11,281 bases of DNA from Liolophura sinensis. Its lineage: Eukaryota; Mollusca; Polyplacophora; Chitonida; Chitonidae. The DNA lies in the NCBI RefSeq assembly GCF_032854445.1, contig NW_027017997.1, positions 126,001 to 137,281 of the forward strand. Reading direction: 5' to 3'. Shown in pieces: positions 1 through 8,769 of this stretch. Positions within the stretch are counted from its first letter, which is position 1, and every line of letters begins with the position of its first letter. The position numbers and the translations under genes were made by a program. The notes under the pieces were generated by a model. It was given only the letters and a program-made list of their open reading frames with translations, was not told the origin of the DNA and searched no databases.

Positions 1-329
1 GTGCAAACCGCGTTGCTCTCCGACCAATACTTTTGGCTGTAGCGACAATTGAATGAGCATTTATGTGAAAATCACGTGCCCAGCAACGGCTCTTACTCCA
101 TGGAAACCAAGGAAATTTGCAATTTTTCAACAGCTGGAGATGCCTGACTCAAATCCGCATCTTTTGGCACCTTATTGATGCGGGTCAGTGTTCAATTGTA
201 CTTTTTACAGCAGACTGTATCAAGTACCTTGTTGTTTTTATATACAAATGGTGTGGTTTTTCAACATGTAGATAAAGACATTGACTTTGTCTTCGACTTA
301 GAAGTAAGACATTTGCTGGGTGAGATCAA

Positions 330-342
330 TGGGCTTGGCCCA
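330..342. repeat. Short inverted repeat conserved in each monomer
   Basis: TGGGC-TTG-GCCCA can form a 5-bp stem with a 3-base loop. It recurs at the same place in every unit that reaches this far (for example 3072-3084 and 6360-6372 by period). The arms are short and no T-run follows, so I do not call it a terminator. Listed once, as the type example. Confidence 0.6.
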
Positions 343-454
343 AAGATTTGACGTCCTCTGGGCTACCGAAGGGCACATAACTTATAATCAAAAGTTGACA
401 ATAGTAATGACCAGTCGCGATATTGCATAGTAAATGTAGCCTAATTTAATTAGC

Positions 455-488
455 AAAAAGCCCAAGCAAAAATCCAAAAGTGGAAAAA
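455..488. other. A-tract cluster conserved in each monomer
   Basis: Four runs of four or five A lie within 34 bp (455-459, 468-472, 476-479, 484-488) on the same strand, and the cluster repeats once per monomer. Runs spaced about 8-13 bp apart can favour DNA curvature or nucleosome positioning, which is a recurrent property of satellite monomers. Spacing is not perfectly helical, so the effect is an inference. Confidence 0.4.
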
Positions 489-548
489 CTGTTCCAATGC
501 TGCTGGTAAGAGGCTAATCTGACGTATTTTGTGACGAGAAATCGAATG

Positions 549-1096
549 GTGCAAACCGCGTTGCTCTCCGACCAATACTTTTGGCTGTAGCGACAATTGA
601 ATGAGCATTTATGTGAAAATCACGTGCCCAGCAACGGCTCTTACTCCATGGAAACCAAGGAAATTTGCAATTTTTGAACAGCTGGAGATGCCTGGCCCAA
701 TTGCGCATCTTTTGGCACCTTATTGATGTGGGTCAGTGTTTAATTGTACTTTTTACAGCAGACTGTATCAAGTACCTTGTTGTTTTTATATACAAATGGT
801 GTGGTTTTTCAACATGTAGATAAAGACATTGACTTTGTCTTCGACTTAGAAGTAAGACAATTGTTAGATGAGTTAAATGGGCTTGGCCCAAAGATTTGAC
901 GTCTTCTGGGCTACCCTAAGGCACATAACTTATAATCAAAAGTTGAATATAGTAATGACCAGTCGCGATATTACATAGTAAATGTAGCCGAATTGAATTA
1001 GCAAAAATCCCAGGCAAAAATCCAAAAGTGGAAAAACTGTTCCAATGCTGCTGGTAAGAGGCTAATCCGACGTATTTTGTGACGAGAAATCGAATG
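549..1096 (+). repeat. Monomer unit 2 (type A, family II)
   Basis: Type A markers are TTTTTGAACAG, GGCCCAATTGCGC, GATGTGGG, GTTAGATGAG, GTCTTCTGG, CCGAATTGAATT and AAAAATCCCAGG. It carries ACCCTAAGG, shared only with unit 12; unit 6, otherwise of the same type, has ACCGAAGGG. It also has CATTGACTTTG, as in units 1 and 5. Confidence 0.95.
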
Positions 1097-1645
1097 GTGC
1101 AAACCGCGTTGCTCTCCGACCAATACTTTTGGCTGTAGCGACAATTGAATGAGCATTTATGTGAAAATTACGTGCCCAGCAACGGCTCTTACTCCATGGA
1201 AACCAAGGAAATTTGCAATTTTTAAACAGCTGGAGATGCCTGGCCCAATTGCGCATCTTTTGGCACCTTATTGATGTGGGTCAGTGTTCAATTGTACTTT
1301 TTACAGCAGACTATATCAAGTACCTTGTTGTTTTTATATACAAATGGTGTGGTTTTTCAACATGTAGATAAAGAAATTGAGTTTGTCTTCGACTTAGAAG
1401 TAAGACAATTGCTGGGTGAGTTAAATGGGCTTGGCCCAAAGATTTGACGTCCTCTGGGCTACCGAAGGATACATAACTTATAATCAAAAGTTGAATACAG
1501 TAATGACCAGTCGCGATATTACATAGTAAATGTAGCCGATTTCAATTAGCAAAAAGCCCAGGCAAAAATCCAAAAGTGGAAAAAACTGTTCCAATGCTGC
1601 TGGTAAGAGGCTAATCCGACCTATTTTGTGACGAGAAATCGAATG
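1097..1645 (+). repeat. Monomer unit 3 (type B, family II), 549 bp
   Basis: Type B markers are AATTACGTG (the CACGTG palindrome is lost), TTTTTAAACAG, CTATATCAAG, GAAATTGAG, GGATACATAAC, GAATACAG and GATTTCAATT. It is the only unit among 1-17 that is not 548 bp: an A-run at 1580-1585 has six A instead of five. It also has a private CGACCTATT where other units have CGACGTATT. Confidence 0.95.
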
Positions 1646-2193
1646 GTGCAAACCGCGTTGCTCTCCGACCAATACTTTTGGCTGTAGCGACAATTGAATG
1701 AGCATTTATGTGAAAATCACGTGCCTAACAACGGCTCTTACTCCATGGAAACCAAGGAAATTTGCAATTTTTCAACAGCTGGAGATGCCTGGCCCAATTG
1801 CGCATCTTTTGGCACCTTATTGATGTGGGTCAGTGTTTAATTGTACTTTTTACAGCAGACTGTATCAAGTACCTTGTGTTTTTTATATACAAATGGTGTG
1901 GTTTTTCAACATGTAGATAAAGACATTGAGTTTGTCTTCGACTTAGAAGTAAGACAATTGCTGGATGAGTTAAATGGGCTTGGCCCAAAGATTTGACGTC
2001 TTCTGGGCTACCGAAGGGCACATAACTTATAATCAAAAGTTGAATATAGTAATGACCAGTCGCGATATTACATAGTAAATGTAGCCGAATTTAATTAGCA
2101 AAAAGCCCAGGCAAAAATCCAAAAGTGGAAAAACTGTTCCAATGCTGCTGGTAAGAGGCTAATCCGACGTATTTTGTGACGAGAAATCGAATG
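1646..2193 (+). repeat. Monomer unit 4 (type F, family II)
   Basis: Markers are GCCTAACAAC, GTGTTTAATT, CTTGTGTTTTTTAT, GCTGGATGAG, GTCTTCTGG, GAATATAG and CCGAATTTAATT. It differs from the F units of the higher-order repeat (11, 17) by CTTTTGGCTG and CAAGTACC instead of CTTATGGCTG and CAAATACC. Unit 18 is its closest relative apart from indels. Confidence 0.94.
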
Positions 2194-2741
2194 GTGCAAA
2201 CCGCGTTGCTCTCCGACCAATACTTTTGGCTGTAGCGACAATTGAATGAGCATTTATGTGAAAATCACGTGCCCAGCAACGGCTCTTACTCCATGGAAAC
2301 CAAGGAAATTTGCAATTTTTCAACAGCTGGAGATGCCTGACTCAAATCCGCATCTTTTGGCACCTTATTGATGCGGGTCAGTGTTCAATTGTACTTTTTA
2401 CAGCAGACTGTATCAAGTACCTTGTTGTTTTTATATACAAATGGTGTGGTTTTTCAACATGTAGATAAAGACATTGACTTTGTCTTCGACTTAGAAGTAA
2501 GACATTTGCTGGGTGAGATCAATGGGCTTGGCCCAAAGATTTGACGTCCTCTGGGCTACCGAAGGGCACATAACTTATAATCAAAAGTTGACAATAGTAA
2601 TGACCAGTCGCGATATTGCATAGTAAATGTAGCCGAATTTAATTAGCAAAAAGCCCAAGCAAAAATCCAAAAGTGGAAAAACTGTTCCAATGCTGCTGGT
2701 AAGAGGCTAATCTGACGTATTTTGTGACGAGAAATCGAATG
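2194..2741 (+). repeat. Monomer unit 5 (type E, family I)
   Basis: Nearly identical to unit 1. Its last part, from 2594 on, is the left end of the duplicated 3,288-bp block and reappears as the 3' end of unit 11. Confidence 0.95.
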
Positions 2742-3289
2742 GTGCAAACCGCGTTGCTCTCCGACCAATACTTTTGGCTGTAGCGACAATTGAATGAGCA
2801 TTTATGTGAAAATCACGTGCCCAGCAACGGCTCTTACTCCATGGAAACCAAGGAAATTTGCAATTTTTGAACAGCTGGAGATGCCTGGCCCAATTGCGCA
2901 TCTTTTGGCACCTTATTGATGTGGGTCAGTGTTTAATTGTACTTTTTACAGCAGACTGTATCAAGTACCTTGTGTTTTTTATATACAAATGGTGTGGTTT
3001 TTCAACATGTAGATAAAGACATTGAGTTTGTCTTCGACTTAGAAGTAAGACAATTGCTAGATGAGTTAAATGGGCTTGGCCCAAAGATTTGACGTCTTCT
3101 GGGCTACCGAAGGGCACATAACTTATAATCAAAAGTTGAATATAGTAATGACCAGTCGCGATATTACATAGTAAATGTAGCCGAATTGAATTAGCAAAAA
3201 TCCCAGGCAAAAATCCAAAAGTGGAAAAACTGTTCCAATGCTGCTGGTAAGAGGCTAATCCGACGTATTTTGTGACGAGAAATCGAATG
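2742..3289 (+). repeat. Monomer unit 6 (type A, family II)
   Basis: Type A copy with GCTAGATGAG and AAAAATCCCAGG. Unlike units 2 and 12 it has ACCGAAGGG, which opens a longer minus-strand reading frame here; this is a chance effect of three substitutions. First complete unit of higher-order copy 1. Confidence 0.95.
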
Positions 3290-3837
3290 GTGCAAACCGC
3301 GTTGCTCTCCGACCAATACTTTTGGCTGTAGCGACAATTGAATGAGCATTTATGTGAAAATTACGTGCCCAGCAACGGCTCTTACTCCATGGAAACCAAG
3401 GAAATTTGCAATTTTTAAACAGCTGGAGATGCCTGGCCCAATTGCGCATATTTTGGCACCTTATTGATGTGGGTCAGTGTTCAATTGTACTTTTTACAGC
3501 AGACTATATCAAGTACGTTGTTGTTTTTATATACAAATGGTGTGGTTTTTCAACATGTAGATAAAGAAATTGAGTTTGTCTTCGACTTAGAAGTAAGACA
3601 ATTGCTGGGTGAGTTAAATGGGCTTGGCCCAAAGATTTGACGTCCTCTGGGCTACCGAAGGATACATAACTTATAATCAAAAGTTGAATACAGTAATGAC
3701 CAGTCGCGATATTACATAGTAAATGTAGCCGATTTCAATTAGCAAAAAGCCCAGGCAAAAATCCAAAAGTGGAAAAACTGTTCCAATGCTGCTGGTAAGA
3801 GGCTAATCCGACGTATTTTGTGACGAGAAATCGAATG
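3290..3837 (+). repeat. Monomer unit 7 (type B, family II)
   Basis: Type B copy with private markers GCGCATATTTTGG and GTACGTTG, shared only with unit 13, its partner in higher-order copy 2. CACGTG is replaced by TACGTG. Confidence 0.95.
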
Positions 3838-4385
3838 GTGCAAACCGCGTTGCTCTCCGACCAATACTTTTGGCTGTAGCGACAATTGAATTAGAATATA
3901 TGTGAAAATCACGTGCCCAGCAACGGCTCTTACTCCATGGAAACCAAGGAAATTTGCAATTTTTCAACAGCTGGAGATGCCTGACTCAATTCCGCATCTT
4001 TTGGCACCTTATTGATGCGGGTCAGTGTTCAATTGTACTTTTTACAGCAGACTGTATCAAGTACCTTGTTGTTTTTATATACAAATGGTTTGGTTTTTCA
4101 ACATGTAGATAAAGACATTGAGTTTGTCTTCGACTTAGAAGTAAGACATTTGCTGGGTGAGATAAATGGGCTTGGCCCAAAGATTTGACGTCCTCTGGGC
4201 TACCGAAGGGCACATAACTTATAATCAAAAGTTGAATATAGTAATGACCAGTCGCGATATTACATAGTAAATGTAGCCGATTTTAATTAGCAAAAAGCCC
4301 AGGCAAAAATTCAAAAGTGGAAAAACTGTTCCAATGCTGCTGGTAAGAGGCTAATCCGACGTATTTTGTGACGAGAAATCGAATG
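3838..4385 (+). repeat. Monomer unit 8 (type C, family I)
   Basis: Type C markers are GAATTAGAATATATG, ACTCAATTCC, GATGCGGG, GGGTGAGATAAATGG, GATTTTAATT and AAAAATTCAAAAG. ATGGTTTGG is shared only with unit 14. Confidence 0.95.
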
Positions 4386-4933
4386 GTGCAAACCGCGTTG
4401 CTCTCCGACCAATACTTATGGCTGTAGCGACAATTGAATGAGCATTTATGTGAAAATCACGTGCCTAACAACGGCTCTTACTCCATGGAAACCAAGGAAA
4501 TTTGCAATTTTTCAACAGCTGGAGATGCCTGGCCCAATTGCGCATCTTTTGGCACCTTATTGATGTGGGTCAGTGTTTAATTGTACTTTTTACAGCAGAC
4601 TGTATCAAATACCTTGTGTTTTTTATATACAAATGGTGTGGTTTTTCAACATGTAGATAAAGACATTGAGTTTGTCTTCGACTTAGAAGTAAGACAATTG
4701 CTGGGTGAGTTAAATGGGCTTGGCCCAAAGATTTGACGTCCTCTGGGCTACCGAAGGATACATAACTTATAATCAAAAGTTGAATACAGTAATGACCAGT
4801 CGCGATATTACATAGTAAATGTAGCCGATTTCAATTAGCAAAAAGCCCAGGCAAAAATCCAAAAGTGGAAAAACTGTTCCAATGCTGCTGGTAAGAGGCT
4901 AATCCGACGTATTTTGTGACGAGAAATCGAATG
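4386..4933 (+). repeat. Monomer unit 9 (type D mosaic, family II)
   Basis: The 5' part up to 4664 matches the F units (CTTATGGCTG, GCCTAACAAC, CAAATACC, GACATTGAG). The 3' part from 4705 matches B units (GGGTGAGTTA, GTCCTCTGG, GGATACATAAC, GAATACAG, GATTTCAATT). The switch lies between 4665 and 4704, which marks this unit as a recombinant or conversion product. Confidence 0.93.
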
Positions 4934-5481
4934 GTGCAAACCGCGTTGCTCTCCGACCAATACTTTTGGCTGTAGCGACAATTGAATTAGAATATATGTG
5001 AAAATCACGTGCCCAGCAACGGCTCTTACTCCATGGAAACCAAGGAAATTTGCAATTTTTCAACAGCTGGAGATGCCTGACTCAATTCCGCATCTTTTGG
5101 CACCTTATTGATGCGGGTCAGTGTTCAATTGTACTTTTTACAGCAGACTGTATCAAGTACCTTGTTGTTTTTATATACAAATGGTGTGGTTTTTCAACAT
5201 GTAGATAAAGACATTGAGTTTGTCTTCGACTTAGAAGTAAGACATTTGCTGGGTGAGATAAATGGGCTTGGCCCAAAGATTTGACGTCCTCTGGGCTACC
5301 GAAGGGCACATAACTTATAATCAAAAGTTGAATATAGTAATGACCAGTCGCGATATTACATAGTAAATGTAGCCGATTTTAATTAGCAAAAAGCCCAGGC
5401 AAAAATTCAAAAGTGGAAAAACTGTTCCAATGCTGCTGGTAAGAGGCTAATCCGACGTATTTTGTGACGAGAAATCGAATG
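4934..5481 (+). repeat. Monomer unit 10 (type C, family I)
   Basis: Second C unit of higher-order copy 1. It differs from unit 8 at ATGGTGTGG, and the same difference separates units 16 and 14. That places the C-D dimer duplication before the six-monomer duplication. Confidence 0.95.
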
Positions 5482-6029
5482 GTGCAAACCGCGTTGCTCT
5501 CCGACCAATACTTATGGCTGTAGCGACAATTGAATGAGCATTTATGTGAAAATCACGTGCCTAACAACGGCTCTTACTCCATGGAAACCAAGGAAATTTG
5601 CAATTTTTCAACAGCTGGAGATGCCTGGCCCAATTGCGCATCTTTTGGCACCTTATTGATGTGGGTCAGTGTTTAATTGTACTTTTTACAGCAGACTGTA
5701 TCAAATACCTTGTGTTTTTTATATACAAATGGTGTGGTTTTTCAACATGTAGATAAAGACATTGAGTTTGTCTTCGACTTAGAAGTAAGACAATTGCTGG
5801 ATGAGTTAAATGGGCTTGGCCCAAAGATTTGACGTCTTCTGGGCTACCGAAGGGCACATAACTTATAATCAAAAGTTGAATATAGTAATGACCAGTCGCG
5901 ATATTGCATAGTAAATGTAGCCGAATTTAATTAGCAAAAAGCCCAAGCAAAAATCCAAAAGTGGAAAAACTGTTCCAATGCTGCTGGTAAGAGGCTAATC
6001 TGACGTATTTTGTGACGAGAAATCGAATG
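5482..6029 (+). repeat. Monomer unit 11 (type F/E hybrid, family II)
   Basis: F type up to about 5881, then E-type end (ATTGCATAG, CCCAAGC, CTAATCTGACG) identical to the end of unit 5. It contains the junction of the six-monomer duplication. Confidence 0.93.
5882..5905 (+). other. Junction of the six-monomer duplication
   Basis: Unit 11 is a hybrid at this point. Upstream of 5882 it matches unit 17 (CAAATACC, GGATGAG, GTTGAATATAG). From 5906 on it matches unit 5 (ATTGCATAG, CCCAAGC, CTAATCTGACG). The 24 bases in between are the same in units 5, 11 and 17, so the exchange point cannot be placed more finely. This is the expected signature of unequal crossing-over or a template switch that joined the end of one block to the start of the next. 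The interval contains the palindrome TCGCGA, which also occurs elsewhere in the array and need not be causal. Confidence 0.8.
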
Positions 6030-6577
6030 GTGCAAACCGCGTTGCTCTCCGACCAATACTTTTGGCTGTAGCGACAATTGAATGAGCATTTATGTGAAAA
6101 TCACGTGCCCAGCAACGGCTCTTACTCCATGGAAACCAAGGAAATTTGCAATTTTTGAACAGCTGGAGATGCCTGGCCCAATTGCGCATCTTTTGGCACC
6201 TTATTGATGTGGGTCAGTGTTTAATTGTACTTTTTACAGCAGACTGTATCAAGTACCTTGTGTTTTTTATATACAAATGGTGTGGTTTTTCAACATGTAG
6301 ATAAAGACATTGAGTTTGTCTTCGACTTAGAAGTAAGACAATTGCTAGATGAGTTAAATGGGCTTGGCCCAAAGATTTGACGTCTTCTGGGCTACCCTAA
6401 GGCACATAACTTATAATCAAAAGTTGAATATAGTAATGACCAGTCGCGATATTACATAGTAAATGTAGCCGAATTGAATTAGCAAAAATCCCAGGCAAAA
6501 ATCCAAAAGTGGAAAAACTGTTCCAATGCTGCTGGTAAGAGGCTAATCCGACGTATTTTGTGACGAGAAATCGAATG
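6030..6577 (+). repeat. Monomer unit 12 (type A, family II)
   Basis: Partner of unit 6 in higher-order copy 2. It differs from unit 6 at a three-base cluster (6397, 6398, 6400) and there agrees with unit 2. Confidence 0.95.
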
Positions 6578-7125
6578 GTGCAAACCGCGTTGCTCTCCGA
6601 CCAATACTTTTGGCTGTAGCGACAATTGAATGAGCATTTATGTGAAAATTACGTGCCCAGCAACGGCTCTTACTCCATGGAAACCAAGGAAATTTGCAAT
6701 TTTTAAACAGCTGGAGATGCCTGGCCCAATTGCGCATATTTTGGCACCTTATTGATGTGGGTCAGTGTTCAATTGTACTTTTTACAGCAGACTATATCAA
6801 GTACGTTGTTGTTTTTATATACAAATGGTGTGGTTTTTCAACATGTAGATAAAGAAATTGAGTTTGTCTTCGACTTAGAAGTAAGACAATTGCTGGGTGA
6901 GTTAAATGGGCTTGGCCCAAAGATTTGACGTCCTCTGGGCTACCGAAGGATACATAACTTATAATCAAAAGTTGAATACAGTAATGACCAGTCGCGATAT
7001 TACATAGTAAATGTAGCCGATTTCAATTAGCAAAAAGCCCAGGCAAAAATCCAAAAGTGGAAAAACTGTTCCAATGCTGCTGGTAAGAGGCTAATCCGAC
7101 GTATTTTGTGACGAGAAATCGAATG
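6578..7125 (+). repeat. Monomer unit 13 (type B, family II)
   Basis: Partner of unit 7, with the same private GCGCATATTTTGG and GTACGTTG. I saw no differences between the two. Confidence 0.95.
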
Positions 7126-7673
7126 GTGCAAACCGCGTTGCTCTCCGACCAATACTTTTGGCTGTAGCGACAATTGAATTAGAATATATGTGAAAATCAC
7201 GTGCCCAGCAACGGCTCTTACTCCATGGAAACCAAGGAAATTTGCAATTTTTCAACAGCTGGAGATGCCTGACTCAATTCCGCATCTTTTGGCACCTTAT
7301 TGATGCGGGTCAGTGTTCAATTGTACTTTTTACAGCAGACTGTATCAAGTACCTTGTTGTTTTTATATACAAATGGTTTGGTTTTTCAACATGTAGATAA
7401 AGACATTGAGTTTGTCTTCGACTTAGAAGTAAGACATTTGCTGGGTGAGATAAATGGGCTTGGCCCAAAGATTTGACGTCCTCTGGGCTACCGAAGGGCA
7501 CATAACTTATAATCAAAAGTTGAATATAGTAATGACCAGTCGCGATATTACATAGTAAATGTAGCCGATTTTAATTAGCAAAAAGCCCAGGCAAAAATTC
7601 AAAAGTGGAAAAACTGTTCCAATGCTGCTGGTAAGAGGCTAATCCGACGTATTTTGTGACGAGAAATCGAATG
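7126..7673 (+). repeat. Monomer unit 14 (type C, family I)
   Basis: Partner of unit 8, sharing ATGGTTTGG and all C markers. Confidence 0.95.
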
Positions 7674-8221
7674 GTGCAAACCGCGTTGCTCTCCGACCAA
7701 TACTTATGGCTGTAGCGACAATTGAATGAGCATTTATGTGAAAATCACGTGCCTAACAACGGCTCTTACTCCATGGAAACCAAGGAAATTTGCAATTTTT
7801 CAACAGCTGGAGATGCCTGGCCCAATTGCGCATCTTTTGGCACCTTATTGATGTGGGTCAGTGTTTAATTGTACTTTTTACAGCAGACTGTATCAAATAC
7901 CTTGTGTTTTTTATATACAAATGGTGTGGTTTTTCAACATGTAGATAAAGACATTGAGTTTGTCTTCGACTTAGAAGTAAGACAATTGCTGGGTGAGTTA
8001 AATGGGCTTGGCCCAAAGATTTGACGTCCTCTGGGCTACCGAAGGATACATAACTTATAATCAAAAGTTGAATACAGTAATGACCAGTCGCGATATTACA
8101 TAGTAAATGTAGCCGATTTCAATTAGCAAAAAGCCCAGGCAAAAATCCAAAAGTGGAAAAACTGTTCCAATGCTGCTGGTAAGAGGCTAATCCGACGTAT
8201 TTTGTGACGAGAAATCGAATG
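7674..8221 (+). repeat. Monomer unit 15 (type D mosaic, family II)
   Basis: Partner of unit 9, with the same F-to-B switch at the equivalent place (7953-7992). Confidence 0.93.
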
Positions 8222-8769
8222 GTGCAAACCGCGTTGCTCTCCGACCAATACTTTTGGCTGTAGCGACAATTGAATTAGAATATATGTGAAAATCACGTGC
8301 CCAGCAACGGCTCTTACTCCATGGAAACCAAGGAAATTTGCAATTTTTCAACAGCTGGAGATGCCTGACTCAATTCCGCATCTTTTGGCACCTTATTGAT
8401 GCGGGTCAGTGTTCAATTGTACTTTTTACAGCAGACTGTATCAAGTACCTTGTTGTTTTTATATACAAATGGTGTGGTTTTTCAACATGTAGATAAAGAC
8501 ATTGAGTTTGTCTTCGACTTAGAAGTAAGACATTTGCTGGGTGAGATAAATGGGCTTGGCCCAAAGATTTGACGTCCTCTGGGCTACCGAAGGGCACATA
8601 ACTTATAATCAAAAGTTGAATATAGTAATGACCAGTCGCGATATTACATAGTAAATGTAGCCGATTTTAATTAGCAAAAAGCCCAGGCAAAAATTCAAAA
8701 GTGGAAAAACTGTTCCAATGCTGCTGGTAAGAGGCTAATCCGACGTATTTTGTGACGAGAAATCGAATG
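8222..8769 (+). repeat. Monomer unit 16 (type C, family I)
   Basis: Partner of unit 10, with ATGGTGTGG and the C markers. Confidence 0.95.

Larger units (their letters stand above)
1..548 (+). repeat. Monomer unit 1 (type E, family I)
   Basis: Landmarks used for all units, in this unit's coordinates: CACGTG at 73-78, NcoI-type CCATGG at 99-104, CAGCTG at 131-136, a T-rich TATATA-like segment at 234-246, short hairpin TGGGC-TTG-GCCCA at 330-342, TCGCGA at 415-420 and A-tracts at 455-488. Type E markers are ACTCAAATCC, GATGCGGG, GATTGACTTTG-type CATTGACTTTG, CATTTGCTGGGTGAGATC, GTTGACAATAG, ATTGCATAG, CCCAAGC and CTAATCTGACG. It is nearly identical to unit 5, differing at CCTAATTT. No coding region is supported. 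Confidence 0.95.
3838..4933 (+). repeat. C-D dimer inside higher-order copy 1
   Basis: Units 8 and 9 form a family I/family II dimer of 1,096 bp that recurs directly as units 10-11 (and as 14-15 and 16-17). C units carry GAATTAGAATATATG instead of GAATGAGCATTTATG, and AAAAATTCAAAAG instead of AAAAATCCAAAAG. D and F units carry CTTATGGCTG, GCCTAACAAC and CAAATACC. From 3838 to 4704 the match with 4934-5800 is almost complete; the only difference I saw is ATGGTTTGG against ATGGTGTGG. After 4705 unit 9 departs to a B-like sequence. Confidence 0.85.
2594..5881 (+). repeat. Higher-order repeat copy 1 (six monomers, 3,288 bp)
   Basis: This is the first copy of a six-monomer block in the order A-B-C-D-C-F. 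It matches the next 3,288 bp almost base for base. The only differences I found are three clustered substitutions, ACCGAAGGG here at about 3107-3114 against ACCCTAAGG at about 6395-6402. Rare markers are shared at equivalent places, such as GCGCATATTTTGG and GTACGTTG in the B units and ATGGTTTGG in the first C unit. Homology to the second copy begins just after the GTTGACAATAG variant of unit 5, so the left edge lies between 2594 and 2617. Confidence 0.93.
4934..6029 (+). repeat. C-F dimer inside higher-order copy 1
   Basis: Units 10 and 11 are the second dimer of the higher-order block. They are nearly identical to units 8-9 up to about 5800. There GGATGAG replaces GGGTGAG, and the rest of unit 11 follows the F type before switching to E-type sequence at the duplication junction. 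The equivalent dimer in copy 2 is units 16-17. Confidence 0.85.

Noticed and set aside
345-397. Bacterial promoter-like TTGACG and TATAAT in each unit
   Set aside because: The two boxes are about 29 bp apart, far from the usual 16-18 bp, and no gene follows. TTGACA in E units lies downstream of TATAAT, in the wrong order.
534-550. Possible RNA polymerase III B-box in GAGAAATCGAATGGTGC
   Set aside because: It matches GGTTCGANNCC only partly, no A-box is seen at a proper distance upstream, and no tRNA or SINE-like structure is present.
514-708. Minus-strand 64-codon ORF repeated at 1062, 2707, 3255, 5995 and 6543
   Set aside because: Open only in A and B units because of the base following TTTTT near unit position 128 and the linked family II variants. 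No recognisable domain, and it spans a monomer boundary with no sign of constraint.
1484-1705. Minus-strand 73-codon ORF, with versions at 10255-10476 and 10839-11021
   Set aside because: It is created by single-base indels (six-A run in unit 3, GGG in unit 19, several in unit 20). Frame and length differ from copy to copy.
2926-3210. Minus-strand ORF of 94 codons, and its 68-codon versions in many other units (for example 1830-2036, 4022-4228, 5118-5324, 8954-9160)
   Set aside because: These are the same satellite stretch read backwards. Nearly every difference between copies changes the residue (P/S, T/S, I/N, H/N, N/T, K/E), there is no conserved start context, and the longer version exists only because unit 6 has GCCGAAGGG-type substitutions and family II bases at the upstream stops.
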